Shown: positions 27,765 through 37,439 of the stretch, piece after piece | How positions within the stretch are numbered: position 1 is the first letter of the stretch | Layout: each line of letters starts with the position of its first letter | DNA from: Myxococcota bacterium | GTDB taxonomy: Bacteria > Myxococcota_A > Polyangia > Polyangiales > Polyangiaceae | DNA length: 46,099 nt | Assembly (NCBI GenBank): GCA_963169915.1 | Contig: CAUJEM010000146.1 | Location: 1 to 46,099, forward strand | Direction: 5' to 3' | The notes under the pieces: model-generated | What the model was told of the DNA's origin: nothing | Databases searched by the model: none | What the model saw: the letters and a program-made list of their open reading frames with translations, nothing else | Translations under genes and position numbers: made by a program

Positions 27765-28966
27765 TCTGGGCCATCTTGGCGATGGCGCTCCGGCAAATCC
27801 GCCGCAACGCCGTGCGCTCCTTCCTCACCATGCTCGGCATCATGATCGGCGTGGGCGCGGTCATCGCGCTGGTGACGCTGGGGGAGGGCGCCACCTCCAA
27901 GGTCAAGAGCGACATCTCCAAGCTGGGCGACAACCTGCTCATCGTGTCGCCAGGTGCGGATCGCCGCGGCCCGGAGGTCAGCGTCGCCACCCCGTTCACG
28001 GCCGCGGATCTCGAGGCCATTCGCGAGGAGGTGGCGGGCGTCCGGCTGGCGGCCCCCACCGTCCAGAAGGGCGCGCTGGTGGTCGCGGGCAACCTCAACT
28101 GGCGCACCAGCATCACGGGGACCACCAACGAATACCTCGAGGTTCGTGGCTACGAGGTGGAGCGTGGACGCAGCTTCACCGAGCAAGAGGTCACCGCCGG
28201 GCAGCCGCTGTGTGTCATCGGCACCACCGTGGAGAAGCAGCTCTTCCCGGGCGGGGAGGCGCTGGGTCAGTACGTGCGGGTGGACCGCATCGGCTGCGAG
28301 ATCATCGGAGTCCTGGCCTCGAAGGGGCAGTCGTCCATGGGGCAAGATCAGGACGACCTCGTCTTGGTGCCGCTGCGCATGGCCCAGCGGCGCCTCATCG
28401 GCAACACCGACATCGGGACGATCTACGTCACGGTGGACGCCGCAGAGGACACGGCGCAGACCAAGACGGACATCGAAGACCTGCTGCGTCAGCGCCGGCG
28501 CATCCAGCCCGACGCGGAAGATGATTTTCGGGTGAGAGATCTCCAAGAGATCGCCAGCGCCATGAGCAGCGCCACGGGCGCGCTCACCTCCCTGCTCGGC
28601 GCCATCGCCGCCGTCAGCTTGCTCGTGGGTGGCATCGGCATCATGAACATCATGCTGGTCAACGTCACCGAGCGCACGCGGGAGATCGGCACGCGGCTCG
28701 CCATCGGCGCGCTGGCGCGCGAGGTGCTCTTACAGTTCTTGGTGGAGGCCATCGTGCTGTCCACCACGGGGGGGGTCATCGGCGTGGCGCTCGGGCTGGG
28801 CGGCTCCTACGCGGGGACGCGCGCCCTCGGGATGCCCTTCGTCATCCAGCCTGGCATCGTGCTCGTGGCCTTCGGCTTCTCAGCGATGATCGGCGTGGTC
28901 TTCGGCTACTTGCCCGCCCGGAAGGCAGCCAACCTCAACCCCATCGAGGCGCTCCGTCATGAATGA
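27761..28966 (+). CDS. MacB-type ABC transporter permease (FtsX family)
   Basis: 401 residues. The first membrane helix ([23 protein letters not shown]) is followed by a large periplasmic MacB_PCD domain (about 45-265) and three C-terminal helices, with the FtsX-type segment [23 protein letters not shown] and the coupling end [15 protein letters not shown]. MacB transporters use mechanotransmission to push periplasmic substrates (macrolides, siderophores, peptides or lipoproteins) through TolC. The substrate is unknown here. The gene overlaps both the upstream ATPase gene (4 bp) and the downstream tolC-like gene (8 bp). Confidence 0.95.
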
Positions 28967-30518
28967 ACCCCAGTCCCTCACCCGCTGCACGTTCGCCCTC
29001 CTCGGGTGCCTCTGGGCGACGCCCGCGCTGGCGCAGGCGCCCGCGCCAGCGCCAGCGCAGTCCTCCGCTCCCAGCGCGACCTCGGAGCCAGCCCCCGCGC
29101 CGCTCGGGACCGTCCGGCTCACGGCGGCGGAGGTCATCGCGCGGGTGCTCGCGGATAGCCCGACGCTCGCGCAGGCCAAGCTCGAGCTTCAGGACGCGCA
29201 GCAGGCCGTGACGGTGCAGGACGGTCGCTATCCCTTCATCGCCTTCGGTCAGGCGGGGCTGACGCACGCGAACACACCTCGGCGGGCCGCCGGGGACACC
29301 ACCATCGTCTCCAGCAGCGACTCCCTGGACGCCTCCGCGGGCCTGCGACGCACCTTCGCCACGGGGACCAGCGCGGAGCTGAGCGTCTCGGGGAGCCGCT
29401 TCAGCGCGGGAGTCACCCGTGATCCCAGCCCCGTGCCCAACGCCGACCCCAGCTCGGGGACGGGCTATGATCTGCGCGCTCGCGCGAGCGTGACTCAGCC
29501 GCTCCTGCGCGGCTTCGGCGCGGGGGTAGGGGAGGTGGAGCTCCGCGTGGCGCGGATGAGTGAGGAGCAGTCGCGGCGAGCGCTGGCGCGTGTCCGCAGT
29601 GAGGTGGTGCGGGACGCGCTGAAGGCCTACTGGGAGCTGTGGTACGCGCAGCAAGCGCTGGAGCTCAACGAGGCCTCCTTGCGGGTGGCGGAGCGCGCCC
29701 GGGACGAAGCCCAGCTCCGCGCGGACGCCGGGGGCATCTCCCGCACGGACGTGCTCAGCTTTCAGACCCGCGTCGCGGCGCTGCAGGAGTCCGTCGTCAG
29801 CGGTGAGATCCAGGTGGAGCAGCGAGGGCTCGAGCTCAACCGCATCTTGGGCAGCGAGCAGGAGGCGCTGCCGGTGGCGACGAGCGAGGCCCTGCCCAAG
29901 ACGACGAGCGTCTCCAAGGCTCAGCTCGAGCGCGCGCTGACAGAGGACTCTCTGCAGCTCGCGGAGTTGCAGCTCGCGGTCAAGCGCGCGCGCGAGCGGC
30001 TCCCGGTGGCTGCGGACGCCAGCCGGACTCGGCTGGATCTCTCGGGGTATGTAGAGTCACGCGGCGTCGGCGACGCGCTCGGCTCCGCCAGCGGCCGGAC
30101 GGCGAGCTTCAACGCCCTCACCGCCTACGCGGGCGTCACGATCGAGGCGCCGCTGAACGACGCGCGCTTCCGCGCGGAGCGCGAGCGCGCGACGCTGGAT
30201 TTGCGGCGCGCCCAGACCTCGCTCCAGCTCCAGCGTCAGCGGCTCCGCGCGGAGGTGGCCAACCTGCTGGCCGCGGCGCGCGCCGCGAGCCGCCGGGTCC
30301 GGCTCGCGGAGGAGACGGCGCGCGTCGCGCGCGCGAGCTACGAGGCCGAGAGCGAGCGCTACCGGCTCGGGAGCGCGCTCGCGCTCGAGGTCCAGCAGGC
30401 GGAGGACGCGTGGCGCAGCGCTCGGCTCCGCGCGCTGCGCGCGCGCGTGGATCAGCTCGGGACACAGCTCGAGCTCCAGCACCTCGCGGGCGCCTTGCTC
30501 GCCCCTGAGCCGTCCTGA
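28959..30518 (+). CDS. TolC-family outer-membrane efflux protein
   Basis: 519 residues. The signal peptide [16 protein letters not shown] is cleaved after ALA. An Ala/Pro linker precedes two OEP repeats, each with long coiled-coil helices: [24 protein letters not shown] and [19 protein letters not shown] in the first half, [25 protein letters not shown] and [22 protein letters not shown] in the second. Trimers of this family form the outer-membrane barrel and periplasmic tunnel for MacAB. The start lies inside the permease gene (8-bp overlap) and the stop is 15 bp before the headless P1B-ATPase gene, so five genes from 25720 to 31580 are probably one transcript. Confidence 0.93.
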   Translation: MNEPQSLTRCTFALLGCLWATPALAQAPAPAPAQSSAPSATSEPAPAPLGTVRLTAAEVIARVLADSPTLAQAKLELQDAQQAVTVQDGRYPFIAFGQAGLTHANTPRRAAGDTTIVSSSDSLDASAGLRRTFATGTSAELSVSGSRFSAGVTRDPSPVPNADPSSGTGYDLRARASVTQPLLRGFGAGVGEVELRVARMSEEQSRRALARVRSEVVRDALKAYWELWYAQQALELNEASLRVAERARDEAQLRADAGGISRTDVLSFQTRVAALQESVVSGEIQVEQRGLELNRILGSEQEALPVATSEALPKTTSVSKAQLERALTEDSLQLAELQLAVKRARERLPVAADASRTRLDLSGYVESRGVGDALGSASGRTASFNALTAYAGVTIEAPLNDARFRAERERATLDLRRAQTSLQLQRQRLRAEVANLLAAARAASRRVRLAEETARVARASYEAESERYRLGSALALEVQQAEDAWRSARLRALRARVDQLGTQLELQHLAGALLAPEPS

Positions 30519-30533
30519 GGAGCCGCGCGAGCG

Positions 30534-31580
30534 ATGCTCACGGCGCTGCTCCACCGCCCCGCGGGGCTCCCGGACGCCGGGCTACGGCGGGCGCTGGGGA
30601 GGAGCCTGGCGCTGGCGCTGGCGCTCTTGGGCGTCACGCTGCTCTCCACCACGCGGCTCGGCGTGGACGAGCGGCTCCTGCAGCTCTGCCGCTGGTTTCT
30701 GGCGAGCCTGGCGCTGCTCGGCCCCGGCCGTCGGCTGCTGCGGGCCGCGGCGCGGAGCCTGCGGCGGCGACGGGTGGATCGCCACGTGCTCGTGGCCTCG
30801 ACGGCGAGCGTCCCATGGCTCTACTCCACCGCTTGGCTGCTGCTGACCCCCGCGCAGGCCCCGCTGCTGTTCGAGGGGCGGCCGCAGCTCTACTTCGAGC
30901 TGACACTGAGCGTGGTGACGCTCGGCTTGCTCGGGGAGCTGCTGGAGTCGAGCGCGTGGCGGCGCTGGGGGAGCGCGGGGCTCGGGCTCGTGACGCTCCG
31001 CCGACGCGCCTCACCCGCGCCGGCGCTTCCGCCAGCGCATGACCCTGGCGCGCCGGTGCAGCACTTCGTCGATCGCCTGAGCCGCTGGGTCGTGGTGGGC
31101 GCGCTGGGCTTCGCGCTGCTCGGAGCGGTCACTGCGCTGTGGCGCGGGGGTGGCCTCGCGTCGGCGCTGGTGCGCGCTGGCGCGGTGCTCGTGATCGCCT
31201 GTCCGTGTGCGTTCGGCGTCATGGTCGCGCCGGTCGTCGCGGTGGCGGTGGAGCGCGGGCTCGAGCTGGCGGCGCGCGGTCACGGCGCCGTGGGCGGCGG
31301 CCAGGGCGGCGCGCGCGACGTGGTCGCGCTGGCGCAGGTGGACGTGGGGCTGGCGCAGGCCGCGCGCCGGGCCATCCAGCGCCACGGCGTCCTGGTGGTC
31401 CTCTTCAACGCCCTCGGGGTCCCCGCGGCGGTGGGCTGGGTCGAGCCGCTCGCGGGGCTGAGCTCCTTGCCCAGCCAGGCGCGCCTCGCGCTCGGCCTCG
31501 CGCTCCTGGGTGTGGCGCTGAGCACCTGGAGCCTGCGCCGCTACGCCCCCGACGTGAGCGCCTCAGAAGCGCGCCCCTAG
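30534..31580 (+). CDS. P1B-type ATPase membrane domain lacking actuator, phosphorylation and nucleotide-binding domains
   Basis: 348 residues aligning by eye to the membrane part of Cu/heavy-metal P1B-ATPases. VDRHVLVASTASVPWLYS (81-98) matches the N-M-D-x-L-V-A-L helix start, YFELTLSVVTLGLLGELLE (120-138) the pre-actuator helix, APVQHFVDRLSRWVV (173-187) the post-actuator helix, and LVIACPCAFGV (219-229, CPC at 223-225) the metal-binding helix. The actuator loop (TGE) that should lie between about 150 and 172 is gone. After the CPC helix there is no DKTGT, TGD or HP motif; a remnant like the GDGxNDAxALAxADVGIA hinge survives as ALAQVDVGLA (265-274), followed by FNALGVP (291-297) and a last helix without the usual M-x-x-S-S. 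The frame is intact with normal GC-rich codons. AGGAG at 30518-30522 precedes the ATG, and the gene directly follows tolC. Confidence 0.82.
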   Translation: MLTALLHRPAGLPDAGLRRALGRSLALALALLGVTLLSTTRLGVDERLLQLCRWFLASLALLGPGRRLLRAAARSLRRRRVDRHVLVASTASVPWLYSTAWLLLTPAQAPLLFEGRPQLYFELTLSVVTLGLLGELLESSAWRRWGSAGLGLVTLRRRASPAPALPPAHDPGAPVQHFVDRLSRWVVVGALGFALLGAVTALWRGGGLASALVRAGAVLVIACPCAFGVMVAPVVAVAVERGLELAARGHGAVGGGQGGARDVVALAQVDVGLAQAARRAIQRHGVLVVLFNALGVPAAVGWVEPLAGLSSLPSQARLALGLALLGVALSTWSLRRYAPDVSASEARP

Positions 31581-32339
31581 CCCAATCCCCAGCCGAAAGT
31601 CCCAGGTGGGGATGGGCTCCACCGTGTAGCCCTGGAGGGTGTTGCCTTGAAACCTCAGCTTCACGCGCTCGTCCCAAGCGCTCGGCTGCGAGAGGTGGTG
31701 CGCGGCGCGGAGCTCCACCGGGAGCTCCAGCAGCGCACCGAGGTGCGCCGTGAAGCCCAAGCCGAGCGCCAGCAACGTGGAGCCGTCATCGCCCGCGTGG
31801 ATGAGCTGACGCACGGCCTCCTGGTTGGAGACATACTGTGCGCCCTCGGTGAACTCGAGATCGGCCTCCGCGCTGGGGCTCAGCATGGCCTCCATCCCCA
31901 CGCCGAGCCACAGCCGGCCGACCTCGAGCGGCAAGATCCCCTTGAGCAGCCCGCCGACGCGTGTGGAGGCGTAGTCCACGCGCTCCACGATCTTGACCGC
32001 GGAGTTGTACGTCACCTCACGCTGCAGGCTGGACAGATCCCGGCTCAGGCTCAGCTCGAGCCCCAGGTGCCTCCACGCGCGGAGCTCGCCGTAGGCGCCA
32101 AAGCCCCAACCGAAGCCGCCCGACTCACCGGCGAAGCCGAGGCCCTCATACCCCGGGGGCTGGATGTCCGTGGGCGCGCTGGAGTAGTTGCCGCCCACGA
32201 GGGCCCGCAGGCCGGCGGAGAATTCGACGGGGCGCGCCGCCACCGGCGCTGGCCCCTCGGCCAGCGCCGGCGCGCCGAGGAGCACGCCGCCGGCGCTCAG
32301 GCCAAGGACGACGAGCGGGCGGAGGCGGCGCGTGAGCAT
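31563..32339 (-). CDS. Putative outer-membrane beta-barrel protein
   Basis: 258 residues from ATG 32339. The signal peptide PLVVLGLSAGGVLLGAPALAEG is cleaved near ALA. The mature protein alternates polar and hydrophobic residues in strand-like stretches (FSAGLRALVGGNYSS, GFGWGFGAYGELRAWRHLGLELSLS, LWLGVGMEAML, TLLALGLGFTAHLGALLELPVELRAAHH) and ends in GIGLGARF, the terminal Phe being typical of BAM substrates. A barrel of 8-10 strands is likely; I do not recognise the family. It converges on the headless ATPase gene with an 18-bp overlap and is divergent from the triple-DsbA gene (70-bp gap). TAGCAT sits 8 bp before the start. Confidence 0.75.
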   Translation of the reverse strand: MLTRRLRPLVVLGLSAGGVLLGAPALAEGPAPVAARPVEFSAGLRALVGGNYSSAPTDIQPPGYEGLGFAGESGGFGWGFGAYGELRAWRHLGLELSLSRDLSSLQREVTYNSAVKIVERVDYASTRVGGLLKGILPLEVGRLWLGVGMEAMLSPSAEADLEFTEGAQYVSNQEAVRQLIHAGDDGSTLLALGLGFTAHLGALLELPVELRAAHHLSQPSAWDERVKLRFQGNTLQGYTVEPIPTWDFRLGIGLGARF

Positions 32340-32347
32340 CGCCACGG

Positions 32348-32353
32348 ATGCTA
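32348..32353 (-). promoter_or_regulatory. Putative -10 hexamer TAGCAT for the outer-membrane protein
   Basis: On the minus strand TAGCAT lies 8 bp before ATG 32339, in the divergent region shared with the triple-DsbA gene. Confidence 0.4.
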
Positions 32354-32395
32354 GGAGGACCGCGCTTGGCGTCAACGCACCCAGGGCAGCGGTGC

Positions 32396-32401
32396 TAGGG
32401 T
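32396..32401 (+). promoter_or_regulatory. Putative -10 hexamer TAGGGT for the triple-DsbA lipoprotein
   Basis: TAGGGT lies 8 bp before ATG 32410 and faces the opposite promoter at 32348-32353. Confidence 0.4.
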
Positions 32402-32409
32402 GGCGCGCC

Positions 32410-34422
32410 ATGAGAGGCGTCGGGCGTCTGGTCGCGGGCTGTTGTTGGGCAGTGGGGGCGCTCGTGGCGTGCGCGCCACCCGGGGGAGCGCGGTTTCAGC
32501 CTGCGCAGGTGGAGGGCGGCGGGGTCGTCGCCGTCAGCCCGGCGTCGGCCGGCGCGGCGGCGTCGCCAGCGAGCGAGCCCGGGGCACCGCTCCCCGTAGA
32601 GGCCGAAGACGCCGTGTGGGGCCGCGCGGACGCGCCGGTCACGCTGGTGCTGTTCACGGACCTGCAGTGTCCCTTCTGTGGCCGGCTGCACGCCACGCTG
32701 ACGCAGCTCCGGGAGCGCTACGGGGAGGCGCGGCTCCGCATCGTGTACAAGCACGCGCCGCTGCCCTTTCACCGCCAGGCGCGCGGCGCGGCGGAGCTGG
32801 CCCAGGCGGCGCTGCAGCTCGGGGGCTTCCCGGCCTTCGACGCCTTCATGGGGGCGGTCTTCGCCGCGCAGCCGAACCTCGACGACGCCGCGCTCGACGC
32901 CGCGCTGACGCGCGCCGGGGTGTCGCCGGGAGCGGCGCGTCAGCTCGTGAGCGCCGGGGCGGTCTCGGCGAAGATCGACCGAGATCTCGCGCTGGGCGAG
33001 CGGCTCGGTGTGCGCGGCGTGCCCGCGAGCTGGATCAACGGCAGGTCCCTCACCGGGGCCCAGCCGCTCACGGCCTTCACGGAGCTGGTGGACGCGGAGC
33101 TGGTGGAGACGGCCGCTTTGGCGCGCAGCGGCGTCCCGCAGCGAGAGCTCTCCGCGCGGCGGACGGCACTCAACGCCGAGGCGCTCGAGCCGCCTCCCCG
33201 CCGCCCCGAGCCGGAAGGGGTAGCCGGAGGGGTGGCCGGAGGCCTGGCCGAGGCCGAGTCGGTGTGGAACGTCGACGTGCGGGGCGCGCCGGCGCGCGGC
33301 CCGTCCGACGCGCTGGTCACCATCGTGGAGTTCATGGATCACCAGTGCCCCTTCTGTAAGAAGGTGGAGCCCACGCTAGAGCGGCTCGTGGCGCGCTACC
33401 CGAAGGAGCTGCGCCTGGTCGTGCGCCTCAACCCGCTGCCCTTCCATGACCGCGCCGTCGCCGCGGCCAACTTCGCCTACGAGGCGCGGCGCCAGCGGGG
33501 GGACGAGGGCTTCTTCGCGGCGTCACGCGCCCTGTTCGGGGCGCAGTCGGAGCTGCAGGACGAGACGCTCTGGCAGCTCGCCAAGGAGCTGGGGCTGAAC
33601 CTCAAGCTCGTCCAGCAGGCGGTCGCCCAGGAGCGTCATCGAGCGACCATCGAGGCCGATCAGGTCATCGCGCGTGGCGCGGAGGCCACGGGGACCCCTG
33701 TGTTCTTCATCAACGGCCGCCTGCTCTCCGGGGCGCGCCCGCTCGAGGACTTCGTGAGCCGCGTGGAGGCGGAGCTCGTGCGCGCACGGGCGCTGGTGGC
33801 GAGCGGGGTCGCACCAGCGCAGGTGTATGAGCGCACCGTCGCCAGCGGCAAGACGCGCCAGGCACCAGAGACCAAGCAGGTGCCCGCTCCCACCGCGGCC
33901 TCTCCCAGCCGCGGGGAGGCGCGCGCGCCCGTGGTGCTCCAGGTCTTCTCCGACTTTCAGTGCCCCTTCTGCAAGAAGCTGGAGCCCACGCTGGACGCGC
34001 TGCTGAAGGCCTACCCGAAGCAGCTCCGGGTGGTGTGGCGCAACCTGCCGTTGCCGTTCCACGAGCACGCGCGCCTGGCGGCCGCCGCGGCGCTGGAGGC
34101 GAAGGCGCAGCGCGGCGACGCGGGCTTCTGGAAGATGCACGCGCGGCTGTTCGAGGCCGCGGCGGAGCCGGACGGGCTCGCGCGAGCGCAGCTCGTCGGC
34201 TACGCGAAGGCGCAGGGCTTGGACGTCGCGCGCTTCGAGGCGGCGCTGGCCGACGGCCGCCACGACGCGGCCATCGACGCGGACGTGGCCATCGCCGAGG
34301 CCGCGGGGATCCGCGGCACGCCGGGCACCCTGGTGGGGCCGTACTTCGTCAGCGGTGCGCGCCCGCTCCCGGACTTCCAGTGGGCCGTGCAGCTAGCCCT
34401 CGAGGCCGCTCGGCAGCGCTGA
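32410..34422 (+). CDS. Lipoprotein with three tandem DsbA-like thioredoxin domains
   Basis: 670 residues from ATG 32410. The signal peptide ends in a lipobox (GALVAC, Cys21). Three DsbA/Thioredoxin_4 domains follow, with active sites CPFC at 87-90, 313-316 and 518-521. All three have the motif LPFH a few strands later, and cis-Pro loops GVPASWING, GTPVFFING and GTPGTLVG, each followed by a G-A-(R/Q)-P-L segment. Domains 1 and 2 each end in a helix with SGV(P/A) and are joined by Pro/Glu-rich linkers. Such domains oxidise or isomerise disulphides in the periplasm, and here they are probably anchored to a membrane. Domain 3 differs at the cis-Pro loop. It is divergent from the outer-membrane protein and 58 bp before nadA. 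A DsbB partner is not in the window. Confidence 0.92.
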   Translation: MRGVGRLVAGCCWAVGALVACAPPGGARFQPAQVEGGGVVAVSPASAGAAASPASEPGAPLPVEAEDAVWGRADAPVTLVLFTDLQCPFCGRLHATLTQLRERYGEARLRIVYKHAPLPFHRQARGAAELAQAALQLGGFPAFDAFMGAVFAAQPNLDDAALDAALTRAGVSPGAARQLVSAGAVSAKIDRDLALGERLGVRGVPASWINGRSLTGAQPLTAFTELVDAELVETAALARSGVPQRELSARRTALNAEALEPPPRRPEPEGVAGGVAGGLAEAESVWNVDVRGAPARGPSDALVTIVEFMDHQCPFCKKVEPTLERLVARYPKELRLVVRLNPLPFHDRAVAAANFAYEARRQRGDEGFFAASRALFGAQSELQDETLWQLAKELGLNLKLVQQAVAQERHRATIEADQVIARGAEATGTPVFFINGRLLSGARPLEDFVSRVEAELVRARALVASGVAPAQVYERTVASGKTRQAPETKQVPAPTAASPSRGEARAPVVLQVFSDFQCPFCKKLEPTLDALLKAYPKQLRVVWRNLPLPFHEHARLAAAAALEAKAQRGDAGFWKMHARLFEAAAEPDGLARAQLVGYAKAQGLDVARFEAALADGRHDAAIDADVAIAEAAGIRGTPGTLVGPYFVSGARPLPDFQWAVQLALEAARQR

Positions 34423-34480
34423 GGCGGCGTGCGGCGCGGGCGCCCTGGCGCGACGAGGGAGGCCGCACTATGTCTGAGCC

Positions 34481-35437
34481 ATGTCACAGCCTGCCCTCGC
34501 GGATCCCGCCCTGCTCAGCCTAGATCTGGACGAGGAGATCCGCCGCCTGAAGCGGGAGCGCAACGCCGTCATCCTGGCTCACTACTATCAGGAGGGAGAG
34601 ATCCAGGACGTGGCGGACTACATCGGGGACTCGCTGCAGCTCGCGCAGGAGGCCAAGCGCACCACGGCGGACGTCATCCTGTTCGCGGGCGTGCACTTCA
34701 TGGCGGAGACCGCCAAGATCTTGAACCCGGATCGCACGGTGGTGGTGCCAGATTTTGCGGCCGGCTGCTCCCTGGCGGACAGCTGCCCCATCGAGCCCTT
34801 CAAGGCGTGGAGGGCGCGCCACCCCGGCGCCGTCTCCGTCACGTACATCAATTGCTCGGCCGAGGTGAAGGCGGAGAGCGACTACATTTGCACGTCCAGC
34901 AACGTAAAAAAGATCATCGACGCCATCCCTGCTCACCAGCAAATCCTCTTCGCGCCGGACAAGAACCTCGGCCGCTACATCATGAAGACGACCGGGCGGG
35001 ACATGGTGCTGTGGCAGGGGGCCTGCAGCGTGCACGAGGCCTTCAGCCTCCAGAAGCTCATCGGCATCAAGGCCAAGCACCCCAGCGCGAAGGTCATCGC
35101 GCACCCGGAGTGTGAGGAGCCCATCCTGGACGTCGCTGATTTCGTGGGCTCCACCTCCTCCCTGCTCAAGTTCGTGCAGACGGACGCGGCGGAGGAGTTC
35201 ATCGTGGTGACGGAGCCCGGCATCATGCACCAGATGCAGAAGCGCGCGCCGGAGAAGAGGCTCATCCCCGCGCCCCCCAACGCCAACTGCGCCTGCAACG
35301 AGTGCCCCTTCATGCGGCTGAACACGCCGGAGAAGGTGTACCTCGCGCTGCGCGATCTGCAGCCGCAGATCGAGATGTCAGAGGAGCTGCGCCGGCGCGC
35401 GCTCGTCCCCATCGAGCGGATGTTGGCGCTGAGCTAG
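34481..35437 (+). CDS. nadA: Quinolinate synthase A
   Basis: 318 residues. The N terminus is [26 protein letters not shown], followed by [27 protein letters not shown] (Cys96, Cys102), [11 protein letters not shown] (Cys182), HPECEEP and [15 protein letters not shown] (Cys270, 272, 275). The family uses three of these cysteines to hold a [4Fe-4S] cluster. It condenses iminoaspartate with dihydroxyacetone phosphate to quinolinate in NAD synthesis, in the cytosol. nadB and nadC are not in this window. ATG 34481 fits the family N terminus. The gene converges on the minus-strand sulfatase-fold gene with a 74-bp gap, in which I see no clear hairpin with a U-tract. Confidence 0.97.
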   Translation: MSQPALADPALLSLDLDEEIRRLKRERNAVILAHYYQEGEIQDVADYIGDSLQLAQEAKRTTADVILFAGVHFMAETAKILNPDRTVVVPDFAAGCSLADSCPIEPFKAWRARHPGAVSVTYINCSAEVKAESDYICTSSNVKKIIDAIPAHQQILFAPDKNLGRYIMKTTGRDMVLWQGACSVHEAFSLQKLIGIKAKHPSAKVIAHPECEEPILDVADFVGSTSSLLKFVQTDAAEEFIVVTEPGIMHQMQKRAPEKRLIPAPPNANCACNECPFMRLNTPEKVYLALRDLQPQIEMSEELRRRALVPIERMLALS

Positions 35438-35511
35438 CGGCGCTCAGCGGTGGGCGCGGCTCCTAAGCCTCCCGTGGCGCTCGGGCTCGCGCCGCGCCGC
35501 CGCCTCTCACG

Positions 35512-37428
35512 CTACTTCGGGCGGCGCCCGGCGGTGTAGGGGAAGGTCGCGCGCGCGCGCTGCTCGAGGTCACCGCAGGCGCTCGCGGGCAGCTCGCGCT
35601 CCTCGCTGGGATCTCGGGCGAGATCCCAGCAGCGGTAGCGGCCGTCCCAGGCCCTCGCCTCCAGCTTGAGGTGTTCCCGCATATAGCCCCAGTTGTCGAA
35701 GGCGCAGCTCCACACGCCAGCGCAATTGGTCATGGGGAGGGCGGCGCGGGTGTGGGGCGCCCGCAGCCAGCTCGTGCCCAGCAGTTTCGGCTTGAAGGGT
35801 TCGAGGCCCGGGTCATCCCACACGCCGAGCAGATCCAGCACGGTGGGCACGACGTCCGCGTGGAAGGTGAAGCTCTCTGCCTTGCTCTCGAGGTGGCGAC
35901 GCTCTTCGGGGCTGAGCGTGCCGGGGGGCGCATCCACCCAGCCGGGCACCTTCACCTCTTCGTCCAGCACGCTGAAGGTGTGGCCCATCTGCCCGTGCTC
36001 ACGGAAGGCCTCCCCGTGGTCGCTGGTGAGCAGCAGCACGGTGCGCTGCCCGCGCGCTCCGCGGCGGAGCACTCGCACCAGCTCGGCGAGGTTCAGATCC
36101 TGCTGGTAGACGGCGTTCTGATAGTAGTTGCGCAGCGCTGCGCCGTCCTCGGGGGCCTTGCTCAGCCGGGCGGGCTGGAAGGGCTGCGGCGCCGCCTGCT
36201 CCACTCGGTACGGGTAGTGGGTGTTGCTGAGGTGGACGACCGCGAAGTACGGCTCCCGCAGGGTCTCGAGCTCGACGCCCACCCGCGTGACCAGCAGCTC
36301 CTCCCGGGCGCCCAGATCGAGATCTGCGGCGGGGTCCAGCTCCGTGGCGCTGAGCAGCTTGGAGGTGCCGAGCTGGGCTACCCACAGCCGTGAATTGCCG
36401 AACATCAAGTTCTGGCTGGTGAAGTACGCGGTGTCGTAGCCAGCGGCGCGGGCGTAGTCGAAGAGCAGCGGGTAGGTGTGGAGGAGATCGCGGGACTCGG
36501 TGGGGGCGAGCCCGGTCCACAGCACCGCCAAGGAGATGGCGGTGGTGGAGCTCTGGGCGCGGAGCTGCGTGAGCCCCACTCGCCCTGGCAAGAGCTGGTT
36601 GGTCGCCGCCGTCAGCCCGCACTCCGGCGCGTAGCTGGAGCATACGGCGTCCGCCCGGACGCTCTCCAGCAGGAGCAGCACGACGTTGCGCGGCGCTGGG
36701 AGGCGAGGCTCGAGCCGCGCCACGGGGAGCGAGGCGCGCTCGCGCGGCCGGAGCTGCTCCGACTCTGGGGTGAGGCCGAGCAGGCTGCGGGCGAGGCCGC
36801 CGAGCGCGTTGAAGTAGAGCGTGTCCGGGGTGGCGGCTTGGGCGTTGCGGTGGTGGACGGGCAGCAGCAGCGCCAGCGCGGTGGCGGCGAGGGCGGCCGC
36901 GCGAGCGCGGCCGACGCTGCGGGCGCGCCGCGGCGCCAGCCGCGTGGCCAAGGCCAAGCCGAGCAGGCTGGCGACGCAATAGGGGCCGAGCGCCGCCAGG
37001 TAGTTGCGGAGATCGGCGGCGAGCTGGTAGCCCACGCTCGCGAGCAGTCCCTGCGCGAAGAGCGAGACGTCGAGGTTCAGGTAGGTCCGGTACTGCTCCC
37101 AGAAGTAGCTCTGGCTGCCGAGGCTCAGCGTGAAGGCCAGGCTGAACAGCAGCGCCGCGAGCGCCCGCTCGAGCCGCCGGGCCGCGACCGCCCAGCTCAA
37201 GAGGGCGCCCCAGAGCAGCGCGCTCTCGAGCAGCGAGCCCACGTAGTAGAGCGGCTGCCAGCCGGTGAACAGGCGCAGGCCGGCGGCCCGGCGGTGCAGG
37301 TCGACGCCGAGGATGAGCAGGCAAGGTGAGAGGACCACCAGGCGGGCGAGCCAAGGTCGGTGTTGGGCGTCGCTGGGGCGGAGGGGGAGGGGCGAGCCCT
37401 GCACGGGCGGCACGGAGGCGGTGGACAC
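35512..37428 (-). CDS. Membrane-anchored alkaline-phosphatase-fold enzyme (sulfatase/phosphoethanolamine-transferase/LtaS-like)
   Basis: 638 residues from GTG 37428. Five or so N-terminal membrane helices (about 30-210) precede a periplasmic catalytic domain with NVVLLLLESVRADAV at its start, a Thr-containing nucleophile region (QSSTTAISLAVLWTG), HLSNTHYPY, and LLLTSDHGEAFREHGQMGH, which provides metal ligands. There is no C-x-P-S-R sulfatase motif, so formylglycine chemistry is unlikely and phosphoglycerol or phosphoethanolamine transfer is more plausible. A substrate cannot be assigned. The start lies 11 bp after the mlaE stop, so both are probably one transcript for envelope lipid work. 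Long antisense frames cover this gene but look like codon shadows. Confidence 0.85.
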   Translation of the reverse strand: MSTASVPPVQGSPLPLRPSDAQHRPWLARLVVLSPCLLILGVDLHRRAAGLRLFTGWQPLYYVGSLLESALLWGALLSWAVAARRLERALAALLFSLAFTLSLGSQSYFWEQYRTYLNLDVSLFAQGLLASVGYQLAADLRNYLAALGPYCVASLLGLALATRLAPRRARSVGRARAAALAATALALLLPVHHRNAQAATPDTLYFNALGGLARSLLGLTPESEQLRPRERASLPVARLEPRLPAPRNVVLLLLESVRADAVCSSYAPECGLTAATNQLLPGRVGLTQLRAQSSTTAISLAVLWTGLAPTESRDLLHTYPLLFDYARAAGYDTAYFTSQNLMFGNSRLWVAQLGTSKLLSATELDPAADLDLGAREELLVTRVGVELETLREPYFAVVHLSNTHYPYRVEQAAPQPFQPARLSKAPEDGAALRNYYQNAVYQQDLNLAELVRVLRRGARGQRTVLLLTSDHGEAFREHGQMGHTFSVLDEEVKVPGWVDAPPGTLSPEERRHLESKAESFTFHADVVPTVLDLLGVWDDPGLEPFKPKLLGTSWLRAPHTRAALPMTNCAGVWSCAFDNWGYMREHLKLEARAWDGRYRCWDLARDPSEERELPASACGDLEQRARATFPYTAGRRPK

Positions 37429-37439
37429 GGCGCGTGACG

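Noticed and set aside
35438..35511. Intrinsic terminator between nadA and the sulfatase-fold gene
   Set aside because: GC-rich stretches could pair, but no U-tract follows on either strand.
35512..37428. Classical type I sulfatase activated by the nearby FGE-domain proteins
   Set aside because: The C-x-P-S-R motif needed for formylglycine is absent, so the FGE link is not supported.
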